A stretch of 64,000 nucleotides of DNA from Thinopyrum elongatum (GCA_011799875.1 CM022303.1:281128850-281192849); one strand, 5' to 3'. Positions 1-11,424 are shown, numbered from the stretch's first letter. The notes: generated by a model from the sequence alone, not told the origin. A program made the numbers and translations.

Positions 1-275
1 TATCACTACGATCGAGATTCAATAAACCATTCACATTGGGTGTATGACCATAGAAGGTTTTATTCATGTAAACAGAAAAACAATTATTCTCTAACTTTAA
101 TGAATAACCGTATTGTAATAAACATGATCTAATCATATTCATGCTCAACGCAAACACCAAATAACATTTATTTAGGTTCAACACTAATCCCGAAGGTAGA
201 GGGAGTGCGCGATGGTGATCGTATCAACCTTGGAATCACTTCAACACACATTGTCACCTCACACTTAACTAGTCT
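1..275 (-). pseudogene. Degenerate protease to GAG-pre-integrase segment of element A
   Basis: Downstream of the protease start, minus-strand translation in shifting frames gives segments typical of the copia protease/pre-integrase junction, for example VNGLFxLNLDRSD near position 10-40. Frameshifts and stops break it. It continues off the left edge. Confidence 0.6.
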
Positions 276-1202
276 CTATTTATTCTGCAACTCCTGTTTC
301 GAGTTACTAATCTTAGCAACTGAACCGGTATCGAATACCCAGGTGCTACTATGAACACTAGTAAAGTACACATCAATAACATGTATATCAAATATACTTT
401 TTTTCACTTTGCCATCCTTCTTATCCGCCAAGTATTTGGGGCAGTTCCGCTTCCAGTGACCATTTCCTTTGCAGTAGAAGCACTCAGTTTCAGGCTTGGG
501 TCCAGCTTTGGGCTTCTTCATGGGAGCGACAACTTGCTTGCCATTCTTCTTGAAGTTCCCTTTCTTTCCCTCGCCCTTTTTCTTGAAACTAGTGGTCTTG
601 TTAACCATCAACACTTGATGCTCTTTCTTGATTTCTACCTTCGCCGATTTCAGTATCATGAAGAGCTCGGGAATCGTTTTCGTCATCCCTTGCATATTAT
701 AGTTCATCACGAAGTTCTAGTAGCTTGGTGATAGTGACTAGAGAACTTTGTCGATCACTATCTTATCTGGAAGATTAACTCCCACTTGATTCAAGCGATT
801 GTAGTACCCAGACATTCTGAGTACATGCTCACTGGCTGAGCTATTCTCCTCCATCTTGTAGGCAAAGTACTTGTCAGAAGTCTCATACCTCTCGACATGG
901 GCATGAGTCTGAAATACCAATTTCAGCTCTTGGAACATCTCATATGCTCCGTGGCGTTCAAAACGTTTTTGAAGTCCCGGTTCTAAGCCGTAAAGCATGG
1001 CGCACTAAACTATCAAGTAGTCATCATACCGAGCTTGCCAAACGTTCATAACATCTGCATCTGCTCCTGCAACAGGTCTGTCACCTAGCGGTGCATCAAG
1101 GACATAATTCTTCTGTGCAGCAATGAGGATAATCCTCAGATCACGGACCCAGTCCGCATCATTGCTACTATCATCTTTCAACTTAGTTTTCTCTAGGAAC
1201 AT
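276..1202 (-). pseudogene. gag and start of protease, Ty1/copia polyprotein of element A
   Basis: Minus-strand reading frame for the copia capsid/nucleocapsid protein, which packages element RNA. One frame runs from 1202 to 276 and carries in order a capsid N-terminal region (DWVRDLRIIL), a conserved middle (RFERHGAYEM and YNMQGM segments), a lysine-rich stretch, a CX2CX4HX4C zinc knuckle (CFYCKGNGHWKRNC, near 424-465), and the protease active site start (STWVFDTGS). The frame is interrupted by TAG stops at about 1005, 738 and 717, at least two of which replace a glutamine codon (CAG to TAG). The polyprotein then stops before 276. Family membership is clear; it cannot yield protein. Confidence 0.85.
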
Positions 1203-1633
1203 ATCAAAAATATAAGGGAGCTATATCGCGAGCTATTGATCTACAACATATATTTGCAAATACTATCAGGATTAAGTTCATAATAAATTAAGTTCAATTA
1301 ATCAAATTACTAATAAACTCCCACTTAAATCAACATCCCTCAAGTTGTCTAAGTGATACATGATCCATATCAACTAACCCATATCCGATCATCACGTGAG
1401 ATGGGGTAGTCCTCAATGGTGAACATCTCTATGTTGATCATATCTACTATATGACTCACGTTCGACCTTTCGGTCTCCAGTGTTCCGAGACCATGTCTGT
1501 ACATGCTAGGCCCGTCAAGTTTAACCCAAGTATTCCGCATGTGCAAAACTGTCTTACACCTGTTGTATCTGAACGTAGAGTCTATCACACCCGATCATCA
1601 CGTGGTGTCTCGAAACGACGAACTGTAGCAATG
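1203..1633 (-). other. Element A leader next to the gag start
   Basis: About 430 bp between the gag frame and the solo LTR. It has no supported coding content. It is the distal half of the A leader, separated from 3293-4112 by S1. The original gag start codon could lie here, because the frame's first methionine at 1202 may be internal. Confidence 0.5.
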
Positions 1634-1638
1634 GTGCA

Positions 1639-3287
1639 TGATGTCTACTACGCAACCTTCTTCTTGTAGACTCATGTTGGGCCTCCAAGCGCAGAGTTTT
1701 GTAGGACAGTAGCAAATTTCCCTCAAGTGGATGACCTAAGGTTTATCAATCCGTGGGAGGCGTAGGATGAAGATGGTCTCTCTCAAACAACCCTGCAACC
1801 AAATAACAAAGAGCCTCTTGTGTCCCCAACACACCCAATACAATGGTAAATTGTATAGGTGCACTAGTTCGGTGAAGAGATGGTGATACAAGTGCAATAT
1901 GGATGGTAGATATAGGTTTTTGTAATCTGAAAATATAAAAATAGCAAGGTAGTAAGTAACAAAAGTGAGCGAAAACGGTATTGCAATGCTTCGAAACAAG
2001 GCCTAGGGTTCATACTTTCACTAGTGCAAGTTCTCTCAACAATGATAACATAATTAGATCATATAACAATCCGTCAAAGTGCAACAAAGAGTCACTCCAA
2101 AGTCACTAATAGCGGAGAACAAGCGAAGAGATTATTGTAGGGTACGAAACCATCTCAAAGTTATTCTTTCTGATCGATCTATTGGGCTATTCCTATAAGT
2201 GCCACAAATAGCCCTAGAGTTCGTACTAAAATAACACCTTAAGATACACATCAACCAAAACCCTAATGTCACCTAGATACTCCAATGTCACCACAAGTAT
2301 CCGCGGGTTTGATTATACGATATGCATCACACAATCTCAGATTCATCTATTCAAACCAACACAAAGAACTTCAAAGAGTGCCCCAAAGTTTCTACCGGAG
2401 AGTCAAGACAAAAACGTGTGCCAACCCCTATGCATAAGTTCACAAGGTCACAGAACCCGCAAGTTGATCACCAAAACATACATCAAGTGGATCACGTGAA
2501 TATCCCATTGTCACCACAGATAAACACATGTAAGACATACATCAAGTGTTCTCAAATCCTTAAAGTCTCAATCCAATAAGATAACTTCAAAGGGAAAACT
2601 CAATCCATTACAAGAAGGTAGAGGGGGAGAAACATCATAAGATCCAACTATAATAGCAAAGCTCGCGGTACATCAAGATTGTGCCAAATCAAGAACACGA
2701 GAGAGAGATCAAACACATAGCTACTGGTACTTACCCTCAACCGCGAGGGTGAACTACTCCCTCCTCGTCATGGAGACCGCCGGGATGATGAAGATGGCCA
2801 CCGGTGATGATTTCCCCCTCCGGCAGGGTGCCGGAACAGGGTCCCGATTGGTTTTTGGTGGCTACAGAGGCTTGCGGTGGCGGAACTCCCGATCTAGGTT
2901 ATGTTCTGGAGGTTTTGGGATTTATAGGAGGTGTTGGCGTCAGGGACAAGTCAAGGGGGTCCACGAGTCAACCACAAGGTCGGAGGGCGCGCCCTCCACC
3001 CTTGTGGAGGCCTCGTGGCTCTTCTCCGAAATCTTTTCGTTCCAGTATTTTTTATATTTTCCAAAAATATTCTCCGTAAATTTTCAGGTCAATTGGACTC
3101 CGTTTGATATTCCTTTTCTGCGAAGCTCAAAAACAAGGAAAAAACAGAAACTGGCACTGGGCTCTAGGTTAATAGGTTAGTCCCAAAAATCATATAAAAT
3201 AGCATATAAATGCATATAAAACATTCAAGATAGATAATATAATAGCATGGAACAATAAAATTTTATAGATACGTTGGAGACGTATCA
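1639..3287 (-). mobile_element. Solo LTR S1 of an Athila-lineage gypsy family (TSD GTGCA)
   Basis: A 1649-bp LTR that in its own orientation starts TGATACGTCTCCAACGTATC at 3287 and ends GTAGTAGACATCA at 1639. It is flanked by the perfect 5-bp direct repeat GTGCA (1634-1638 and 3288-3292). No primer site, coding region or second LTR is present, so this is a solo LTR, the product of recombination between the two LTRs of a full element. The 3' half matches the LTRs of element B closely (compare 1736-1999 with 15689-15955 and 50376-50639). The first about 200 bp match D-type LTRs instead, so it is mosaic. Confidence 0.93.
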
Positions 3288-3292
3288 GTGCA

Positions 3293-4112
3293 TACTCAGG
3301 GAGAACACTTTTACCTTGAAATTTAGTGAAGGGATCATCTTATAATGCTACCGCCGTACTAAGCAAAATAAGATGCATAAAGGATAAACATCACATGCAA
3401 TCAAAATATGTGACATGATATAGCCATCATCATCTTGTGCTTTTGATCTCCATCTCCAAAGCATCGTCATGATCTCTATCATCACCGGCTCGACACCTTG
3501 ATCTCCATCGTTGCGTCGTGGTCGTCTCGCCAACTATTGCTTCTACAACTATCGCTAATGCATAGTGATAAAGTAAAGCAATTACATGGCGTTTGCATTT
3601 CATACAATAAAGAGACAACCATAAGGCTCCTGTCGGTTGCCGATAACTTACAAAACATGATCATCTCATACAATAACAAATATCACATCATGTCTTGACC
3701 GTATCACATCACAACATGCCCTGCAAAAACAAGTTAGACGTCCTCTACTTTGTTGTTGCAAGTTTTACGTGGCTGCTACGGGCTTCTAGCAAGAACCATT
3801 CTTACCTACGGCAAAAACCACAACGGTGATTCATCAAGTTTGCTGTTTTAACCTTCTTCAAGGACCGGCCGCAGTCAAATTCGATTCAACTAAAGTAGGA
3901 GAAACAGAAACCTGTCAGCCACCTTTATGCAAAACTAGTTGCATGTCTGTCGGTGGAACCGGTCTCATGTGCGTGGACATGTAAGGTTGGTCCGGGCTGC
4001 TTCATCCCACAATACCGCCGAATCAAAATAAGACGTTGGTGGTAAGAAATATGACTATCACCGCCCACAACTCTTTGTGTTCTACTCGTGCATATCATCT
4101 ACGCATAGACCT
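3293..4112 (-). other. Untranslated leader of element A, proximal part
   Basis: About 0.8 kb between the primer site and the solo LTR insertion. It has no ORF related to known retrotransposon proteins; short ORFs around 3348-3698 overlap on both strands and look random. In intact relatives this region is the untranslated leader upstream of gag. The leader resumes at 1203-1633 on the other side of the solo LTR. Confidence 0.6.
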
Positions 4113-4126
4113 GGCTCTAATACCAC
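4113..4126 (-). other. Primer binding site of element A (initiator tRNA-Met type)
   Basis: The minus strand reads GTGGTATTAGAGCC directly after the LTR end. This is the copia PBS complementary to the initiator tRNA-Met 3' end (TGGTATCAGAGCC) with one C-to-T change, consistent with methylation-driven decay. Confidence 0.85.
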
Positions 4127-5898
4127 TGTAGGGAAACGTTGCAAGGAAAACAAAATTTTTTCTACGCACGCGCAAGATCTATCAAAGAGATGCATAGCAA
4201 CGAGAGGGGAGAGTGTGTCTACGTACCCTCGTAGATCATAAGCGGAAGCGTTTCACAACGTGGTTGATGCAGTCGAACTTTCTTCACGATTCAACCGATC
4301 TAGTACCGAACGTACGACACCTCCGCATTCAGCACATGTTTAGCTCGGTGACGTCCTCCGCCTTCTTGATCCAGCAAGATGACGAGGCAGTAGATGAGTT
4401 CTGTCAGCACGACGGTGTGGTGATGGTGATGGTTAAGTGATCTCCACAGGGCTTCGCCTAAGCACTACGAAAATATGACCGAGGGTGTAAACGGTGGAGG
4501 GGGGCGCCGCACATGGCTAACAATTGATCTGTTGTATGCTAGGCGCCCCCTCCCACATATATATAGGTGGGAGGGAGGGAGGAGCAGCCAAGGGGGGCGC
4601 CCAAGTAGGAGGAATCCTACTTGGGGTCTCTCCCAAGGTGGCGCTCCCCCTGCCATGTATAGGAGCGGGGGAAAGACAGGGGAGGGTGGCGCCCCCCGTT
4701 TTCCTTTCTCCCATGAGAGGGAAAGGCAGGAGGGGCTAGCCCTCCCCCTTTTCCTTCCCTAGGGCTGTTCGGCTAGGGAAAGGGGCGCACCAGCCCCCTG
4801 TGGGCTGGTCTATCCCTCCCTTAGCCCATTAAGCCCATATACATGCCGGGGGTGCCCGGAACACCTTCTGGTGACCCGATTTCTTCCCGGTACGTCCCGA
4901 AACACTTCCGGTGTCCAAATACCATCGTCCTATATATCAATCTTTACCTCTCGACCATTTCGAGACTCCTCGTCATGTCCGTGATCTCATCCGGGACTCC
5001 AAACAACATTCGGTCACCAAATCATATAACTCATATAACGCTATATCGTCAACGAACGTTAAGCGTGTGGACCCTACGGGTTCGAGAACTATGTAGACAT
5101 GACCGGGACACCTCTCCGGTCAATAACCAATAGCGGAACCTGGATGCCCATATTGGCTCCTACATATTCTACAAAGATCTTTATCGGTTGAACCGTTATG
5201 ATAACATACGTAATTCCCTTTGTCCATTGGTATGTTACTTGCCCGAGATTCGATCGTCGGTATCTTCATACCTAGTTCAATCTCGTTACCGGCAAGTCTC
5301 TTTACTCGTTCCGTAATACATCACCTCGTGACTAACTCCTTAGTCGTTTGCTTGCAAGCTTATGATGTGTATTACCGAGAGGGCCCAGAGATATCTCTCC
5401 GATACTCGGAGTGACAAATTCTAATCTCGATCTATGCCAACTCAACAAACACCTTCGGAGATACCTGTAGAGCATCTTTATGATCACCCAGTTACGTTGT
5501 GATGTTTGATAGCACACAAGGTATTCCTCCGGTATCCGGGAGTTGCATAATCTCATAGTCGAAGGAATATGTATTTGCCATGAAGAAAGCAGTAGCAATA
5601 AACTGAACGATCATTATGCTAAGCTAACGGATGGGTCTTATCCATCACATCATTCTCCTAATGATGTGATCTCGTTATCAAATGACAACACATGTCTATG
5701 GTTAGGAAACCTTAACCATCTTTGATCAACGAGCTAGTCTAGTAGAGGCTTACTAGGGACACGGTATTTGTTTATGTATTCACACATGTATTTAAGTTTC
5801 TGATCAATACAATTCTAGCATGAATAATAAACCTTTATCATGAATAAGGAAATATAAAATAACAACTTTAATATTGCCTCTAGGGCATATTTCCTTCA
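4127..5898 (-). repeat. 5' LTR of element A (Angela/BARE type)
   Basis: The LTR is 1772 bp, within the usual 1.7-1.8 kb of Angela/BARE LTRs. In element orientation it starts TGAAGGAAATATG at 5898 and ends CCTACA at 4127, followed directly by the primer binding site. A TATA-like run lies at 4556-4566 (minus strand CTATATATATG). A GC-rich block with several gggggcgcc motifs occupies about 4490-4830. Small ORFs inside it are not conserved coding sequence. Confidence 0.9.
4556..4566 (-). promoter_or_regulatory. TATA-like box of the element A LTR
   Basis: Reading the minus strand gives CTATATATATG inside the LTR, flanked by a short inverted repeat (CCCTCCCAC / GTGGGAGGG). Position and composition fit an LTR promoter, but transcription start is not shown by sequence alone. 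Confidence 0.5.
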
Positions 5899-5902
5899 CG
5901 CC

Positions 5903-6262
5903 TTGGGCTATATCATTCGGATGAGGGGTGCCTTGGGCCGGATCGACAAGGAGCTGCAGCCTGGTGAGGAGACCCAGATGGATCTGGAGTCAGTCATGAC
6001 GTGGCTGAATGAGGTCCCTGCCCGAGTGAAAGCTTGGAAGAAATCGGCTGCTCGAAGCGGTGCTGATGTGGCTATGTCACTCGTCCATGTTCATTGCAAG
6101 AACGTGGACGAGGAGAAACTGAAGGGCCTTCGAGTGACGAACAAGAAGAACCTCAAGTTTGAGGACTTCATGGAGACATTTGCCGTGGCTGCCACTCGCA
6201 TCGCGGACGGGACCGACTTGGAGACCTTCGTCGAGCCAGCTAGCCCTCAGCCCGATGCCTAA
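5903..6262 (+). pseudogene. C-terminal part of the antisense ORF of element H
   Basis: An open frame of 119 codons on the plus strand, opposite to H's gag-pol. It includes the segments ESVMTWLNEVPARVKAWKK and FMETFAVAATRIADG, typical of the C-terminus of the large 'putative gypsy-type transposon' ORF found antisense between integrase and 3' LTR in Tat elements. Its function is not established. The N-terminal part is cut off by insertion of element A at 5898, so only the last about 120 codons remain. The apparent start is an artefact of the junction; the frame is open to the boundary. Confidence 0.75.
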
Positions 6263-6419
6263 AACAATTGATTAAATTTGCCCAGGGATGCTGGGTGGTT
6301 GCTGTAACCGTATACTTTGCCGAGCCTTGGGCTCGTTTCACTTTTGCTTGAAACATTCGAACGGATCGAATCTTTGATTTGCGAACTCTTAAGTCCTTAT
6401 TTGCCTCTTGTGCTTTGTT
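6263..6419. other. Spacer of element H between antisense ORF and tandem repeats
   Basis: About 160 bp without coding content. It joins the end of the antisense ORF to the 70-bp array and shares no obvious repeat with the other elements here. Confidence 0.5.
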
Positions 6420-6653
6420 TGACTTAGGCAAAGGCTGGTTCGCAGCTAAACCCCCCCGAGTGTGGAGCAGATCCTCACTCGGATTATTTTTTTACTTAGG
6501 CAAAGCTGGTTCGCAGCTAAGCCCCCGAGTGTGGAGTAGATCCTCACTCGGATTATTTTTTTATCTTAGGCGAAGGCTGGTTCGTAGCTAAGCCCCCGTG
6601 TGTGGACCAGATCCTCACTCGGATTATTTTTAACTTAGGCAAAAGCTGGTTCG
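6420..6653 (-). repeat. 70-bp tandem repeats of element H, left part
   Basis: Just over three units of 69-72 bp; the landmark cttagg recurs at 6423, 6495, 6565 and 6634. Each unit carries gctggttcgcagctaagccc, then ccgagtg, then cactcgg, which form a 7-bp inverted repeat with a 13-bp spacer. The array is cut at 6653 by element W and resumes at 52561. Last five bases (GTTCG, 6649-6653) are W's TSD. Confidence 0.9.
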
Positions 6654-8063
6654 TGATAACCCACAAGTATAGGGGATCGCAACAGTTTTCGAGGGTAGAG
6701 TATTCAACCCAAATTTATAGATTCGACACAAGGGGAGCCAAAGAATATTTGTAAGTATTAGCAGTTGAGTTGTCAATTCAACCACACCTGGATATTAAAT
6801 ATCTATAGCAAAGTGATCGGTAGCACAATAATATGATAGTTTGATAGTAGTAGTAACGGTAGCAGTGGTAACGGGAACAGAGTAACAGTTTTGTAGCAGT
6901 TGTAACAGTAGCAATAGCAATAGTGACTTAGCAAGAACAATATGTGGAAAACTCGTAGGCATTGGATCGGTGATTTTGTTGGATGATATTCATCATATGA
7001 AAGTCATAACCTAGGGCGACACAGAACTAGCTCCAGTTCATAAATATAATGTAGGCATGTATTCCGTAAATAGTCATACGTGCTTATGGAAAAGAACTTG
7101 CATGACATCTTTTGTCCTACCCTCCCGTGGCAGCGGGGTCCATAAGGAAACTAAGGGATATTAAGGCCTCCTTTTAATAGAGAACCAGAACAAAGCATTA
7201 ACACATAGTGAATACATGAACTCCTCAAACTACGGTCATCATCGGAAAGTATCCCAATTATTGTCACCTTGGGGTTTACGGATCATAACACGTAATAGGT
7301 GCATATAACTTGCAAGATCGGATCACGAACATAGATATACTGGCGAAAACATAAATGTTTAGATTTGAAATCATGGCACTCGGGCCCTAGTGACAAGCAT
7401 TAAGCATAGCAAAGTCATAGCAACATCAATCTCAGAACATAATGGATACTAGGGATCAAGCCCTAACAAAACTAACTCGATTACATGATGAATCTCATCC
7501 AACCCACCAGCGACTAGCGAGCCTACGAAGGAATTACGCACTCTCGGTGGTGAGCATCATGGAATTGGTGATGGAGGATGGTTGATGATGACGAAGACCG
7601 AAGATTCCAATCTCCGGAGCCCCAAACGGGCTCCAGATCTGGCCTTTCGATGAAGAACAGGAGTTGGCGGCGGCTCCGTATCTTTAAACACGATGAAACT
7701 TCCTCTTCTATTTTTTTCTCCAAAAATAGGATTTTTACAGCGTCGGAGTTAGGGTCAGCGGAGCCTTGTGGGCCCCACTACCCACCAGGGCGCGCCAGAG
7801 GGGGGTGGCGTGCCCTGGTGCCTTGTGGGCAGCCTGGCCCCCCTCCAGTGGGTCTTGGTTCCAGTATTTTTTATTTATTCCAAAATAATTCTCCAAAAAG
7901 TTTCATCCAATTTCAAGAACTTTTATTTCTGCACAAAAACAACACCATGGTAGTTCTGCTGAAAACAGCGTCAGTCCGGGTTAGTTTCATTCAAATCATG
8001 CAAATTAGAGTCCAAAATAAGAGCAAAAGCATTAGGAGAAGTAGATACGATGGAGACGTATCA
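6654..8063 (-). repeat. 3' LTR of element W
   Basis: 1410 bp, from TGATAACCCACAAG at 6654 to GACGTATCA at 8063; in element orientation it begins TGATACGTCTCCATCGTATC. It is identical in length to the partner at 51151-52560. The TATA box position seen in the partner is mutated here (ttttaca). Confidence 0.93.
7783..7820 (-). promoter_or_regulatory. GC-rich hairpin in W 3' LTR
   Basis: Same 14-10-14 structure as the partner LTR; the right arm has one CpG-to-TpG change (GGCGTGCCCTGGTG at 7807-7820). Confidence 0.8.
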
Positions 8064-8077
8064 ACTCCCCCAAGCTT
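8064..8077 (-). other. Polypurine tract of element W
   Basis: The minus strand reads AAGCTTGGGGGAGT directly against the 3' LTR start. This is the plus-strand primer site used in reverse transcription. Confidence 0.8.
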
Positions 8078-10172
8078 AACCCATTGCTTGTCCTCAAGCA
8101 ATTCAGTTGACAAACTGAAAGTGACAAAGAAAAACTTTTACGAACTCTTTTGTTCTTGTGTGTATACATATGCTTAAATAGCACCCAGATTTTCAGCAAA
8201 GATCATAACTAACCATGTAGATGATAACTCTTAAAAATTATGTTCACTCATACCAATGGCATAATCAACAAGCGAGCAATAATAAAATATTTCAAATGCC
8301 AACACTTTGTCAAAACAATCATGATATAATATGACAATAGTGGTATCTCGCTAGCCCTTTCTGAGACCGCAAAACATAAATGCAGAGCCCCTCCAAAGTT
8401 CAAGCAGCGACTAGACATTTTAATTCATGGTAGAAGAGATCCAGTCATGATGCATTCAACATTAACTACACACAATGCATGAGGATGACAATAGTGCTCC
8501 CAGGACTGGTGCTTGTTTGAGAAGGTGATGACTCAACATAAAAGTAAAATAACATGAAAGTAAATGGATAGGCCCTTCGCAGAGGGAAATAGGGATTTGC
8601 AGAGGTGCCAAAGCTCGAAGCTTAAATCAGAGATAAATATAATTTTGGGAGGTATACCCTTCCTGTCAATGTCACATCCAAGAGTTATCAATATCTTCCA
8701 TGCTAAACACATTCCAAGCGATAAAAGTAAAGTTTACCCCCCCTCCACCAACAAACACAAGCCATGGCTAACTGAATCCACGGGTGCCTTCCATACCAAC
8801 AACAATCCGGGGGAGTTTTGTTCAATTATTTGTAATTTTTGATTTTGGGACTGGGCATCCTTATTACCAGCCCCTCTCGTGCAAGGACGAGTGAATAAAC
8901 ACTCATCATGAGAATAGCCCGCTTAGCATGGAAGATACTGACCACCCCCTGTCGCTCCATGAGCAGTCCAGGCACACAAAACAGATGTTCATTTGAATTT
9001 TTAGAGGTGGCACATGCAAATTGACTTGGAATGATAGGGTAATACCGCATATAGGTAGATATAGTGGACTCATCTGGAATAAATTTGGTTTAAGGATTTT
9101 GATGCACAAGCAGTATTCCCGCTTAGTACAGGCGGAGGCTAGCAATTAGGTTGAGAAGTGACCAACTAGAGAGCGAAACGGTCATGATCATACATTATGA
9201 ATAATCAACATTGAGTACTAGCATGAGTAGGATATAAACACCATGAACATAAATATCGTGGAGGCTATGTTGGTTTTGATTCAACTACATGCGTGAACAT
9301 GTGCCAAGTCAAGCCACTTGAAACATTCAGAGGAGGATACCATATCATCATACTACATCACAATCATTTTAATGCATGTTGACACCCAAGATAAATCATT
9401 ATCCGCTCCTAGCTACTTAAGCATGGCATGAGCAACTATAATCTCTAATTGTCATCATAAACATGTTTAATCATAATATGCTGAATCATGGATACCGAGT
9501 TAAACATATTTACAAAAACAAAAACAAGTTGAGTTCATACCCGCTTTTCCTGCCACAATCACTTCATCATATATCGTCATTATTGCCTTTCACTTGCACG
9601 ACCGAATGATGTGAAAATAATAATAGTGCAAGAGTGCCGTGGACTAAGCTGGAATCTGCAAACATTTTATTCAAAAGGAGAAGAGAAGGTAATCTGGGCT
9701 CTTTGTTAGATCAACAATAATGCATAAGAGAGCCACTCAACACTTTCATCGTGGTCTTCTCCTTGGTACGACTCAATGAAAGAAAAGAATTTCAGACAAA
9801 CACACTGAAATATTTTTGGAGTTTTTTGTTTTTCTTGAAGAAAGTAAATTAAAGAAGGAAAAACAAAAACGAGAAAAACTATTTACACGGGAAAGCTCCC
9901 AACAAGCAAAAGAAGAATCAAGAAATCTTTTTGGGTTTTCTTTTAATACTACAACTAATTAAACTAAAAAGGAAAACTGAAAAGAAGTGAGAGATATTTT
10001 TGGATTTTCTTAAAGTTTTTCAAACACACAAGAAGAGAGCGAGAAAATAAAACTAACATGGATGATAGAATGAAAAAGTGTGGACACCAACAACTGAAAT
10101 GTGTGAACATGAATGTAATGTTGGTGGGAATATGTACTCCCCCAAGCTTAGGCTTTTGGCCTAGCTTGGTAA
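8078..10172 (-). other. 3' noncoding region of element W
   Basis: About 2.1 kb without supported coding sequence. 8563-9150 holds a block (gcccttcgcagaggga..., gactgggcatcc..., taccgcatataggtag) that is also present in elements G (32325-32930) and B (47875-48495, opposite strand). 9780-10050 is very AT/purine-rich. Confidence 0.65.
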
Positions 10173-11185
10173 TCACCACCCGTAGTAGCCGTCTGGTCCC
10201 ATGTAAAAGTGCCGCGGCGGCGACACCTGAGCATCCCACTCCTGGGGCTCCCGCTCTGCCACTGCCTGGGCACTCCGGTAGGCGATAATGTCTGTTGGCA
10301 TGATCCTGTATCCGTTCCTGGTAATAGAATCAAACAAAGCAGATGCATGCAACGTGATAATATCACGGGTATTCTCACTGAAAACCAAGTTATAGTGGAG
10401 AGGGTCAAGTAGCCCAGTGTTATCAAGAAACTGATGGTCCACCATCAACTGGCGGTCCAGATAAACTCTAGGCAACAAATAATCATGTTGGCGTAGCGGA
10501 ATATTAAAGCGTCTCGCTAAGCGAGTTGCATAGATACCACCATGTATTTTAACCTTAGTTCTACTAGTGTGTAGGCGGCGTGCAAAAATAGCCCCTAGGC
10601 TATAAGTGTGATCATCATGAAGTGCACAACATAAAATAGCAAGGTCAGGTGCACTAAGTATACTGCCCTTCTCTCTAGCAGTTAAGCACTTGGCTATGAA
10701 TAGAGTAAAATAATGCATAGAAGGAAACTGCAAGCTAGTGGCGGTGGCTTTCGACACACCTCTCTCCTCACCCACAGTTAGGGTGCAGAGGAAATCATCA
10801 AACTCCGCTGGTGTAGGTTCCCTTAAATCTCCATCAGAGGGAATTAAGCACATCTCACAAAATTCAGTAAGCGGTATTTGCCGAGTTTCAGCATATAAAT
10901 GAAACCGCACCTCAGGAGGATTGTTCCTATTTAAGAATTTTGCACAAAGGAATTTGTAAGGACATGGTGTTGGTCACACTCATCTGTGAGGAAGTCGGTA
11001 AGCCCAACATTTGCAATGAATTGCGCGAACTCTTGGTGGAATCTGGCTTCATTCATGAAAGCAATATGCGGCCATTCACACGGCCGGACCTCCGTCCATC
11101 GCGGGATGTTGATATCACCATAAGATGATTCACCGGTGACCCCCTTGGCATTCTTCTTAGATGAACTCCTTCGAAAGAAATCCAT
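10173..11185 (-). pseudogene. Athila-type ORF in the env position of element W
   Basis: Starts at the ATG at 11185 (MDFFRRSSSKKNAKG) and runs 84 codons, then shifts frame near 10910-10931 and continues to a stop at 10173 (245 codons, ending GPDGYYGW). Conserved-looking blocks are NIPRWTEVRPCEWP, LTEFCEMCLIPSDGDLREP and GGIYATRLARRFNIPLR. This protein type is known from Athila-lineage elements downstream of pol and is often annotated 'Arabidopsis retrotransposon ORF-1 / Athila'. I see no signal peptide or membrane segment, so an envelope role is not supported. The single frameshift breaks the gene. The hairpin module and putative intron upstream suggest separate expression. Confidence 0.75.
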
Positions 11186-11189
11186 TTTC

Positions 11190-11424
11190 CTAAGAACAAA
11201 TTTCTAAAAAAAATTAGGACACAAAAATGACGTCAACGAAACTTCACAAGATTGATAGCAACTATTCATATGGATGTCTAGAGGCAATATCAAGCATTCA
11301 AACTACTTGGAACTCCAAGAATTAGACATGCAAGCTCATTTACAGCAGCACCAAGAGTAGCTAATTACTCAAAATATAAACCACTAGAGCAAAAACTAAT
11401 TGAAACAATGGAGGAGTCACATAC
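11190..11424 (-). other. Putative 5'-UTR intron just upstream of the env-position ORF of W
   Basis: The minus strand shows CTTG|GTATGTG at 11424 and TTGTTCTTAG|G at 11190, with a T-rich tract before the acceptor. The acceptor lies five bases before the ATG (11185). A CT-rich stretch precedes the donor, as in plant leaders. The acceptor could also serve splicing from the LTR leader, as described for the env-like mRNA of barley Bagy-2. Splicing is inferred only. Confidence 0.5.

Larger units (their letters stand above)
1..5898 (-). mobile_element. Element A: Angela/BARE-like Ty1/copia retrotransposon, partial
   Basis: The 5' part of a minus-strand copia element is present; the rest lies left of the window. 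In element orientation it reads 5' LTR (4127-5898), initiator-tRNA-Met type primer site, leader, gag, protease start, then pol beyond position 1. The LTR start (reverse complement TGAAGGAAATATGCCCTAG) is the well-known Angela/BARE1/WIS terminus. A solo gypsy LTR (1639-3287) interrupts the leader. The right boundary is followed by CGCCT (5899-5903), the expected TSD, whose partner is off-window. A is inserted in the antisense ORF of element H. Several in-frame stops in gag make this copy non-coding. Confidence 0.88.

Noticed and set aside
2749..3180. 143-codon plus-strand ORF in S1
   Set aside because: Antisense within a solo LTR, interrupted in the related LTRs, no domain.
6420..6653. Regularly spaced 70-bp repeats, considered as CRISPR
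   Set aside because: Direct tandem units without unique spacers, in a plant retrotransposon.
7578..8177. A 199-codon plus-strand ORF
   Set aside because: It runs through the W LTR antisense to the element and out into the noncoding region; it has no domain and is not open in the partner LTR.
10173..11185. True retroviral-type envelope gene in W
   Set aside because: No signal peptide, no transmembrane span and no cleavage motif are visible. Only the position is env-like.
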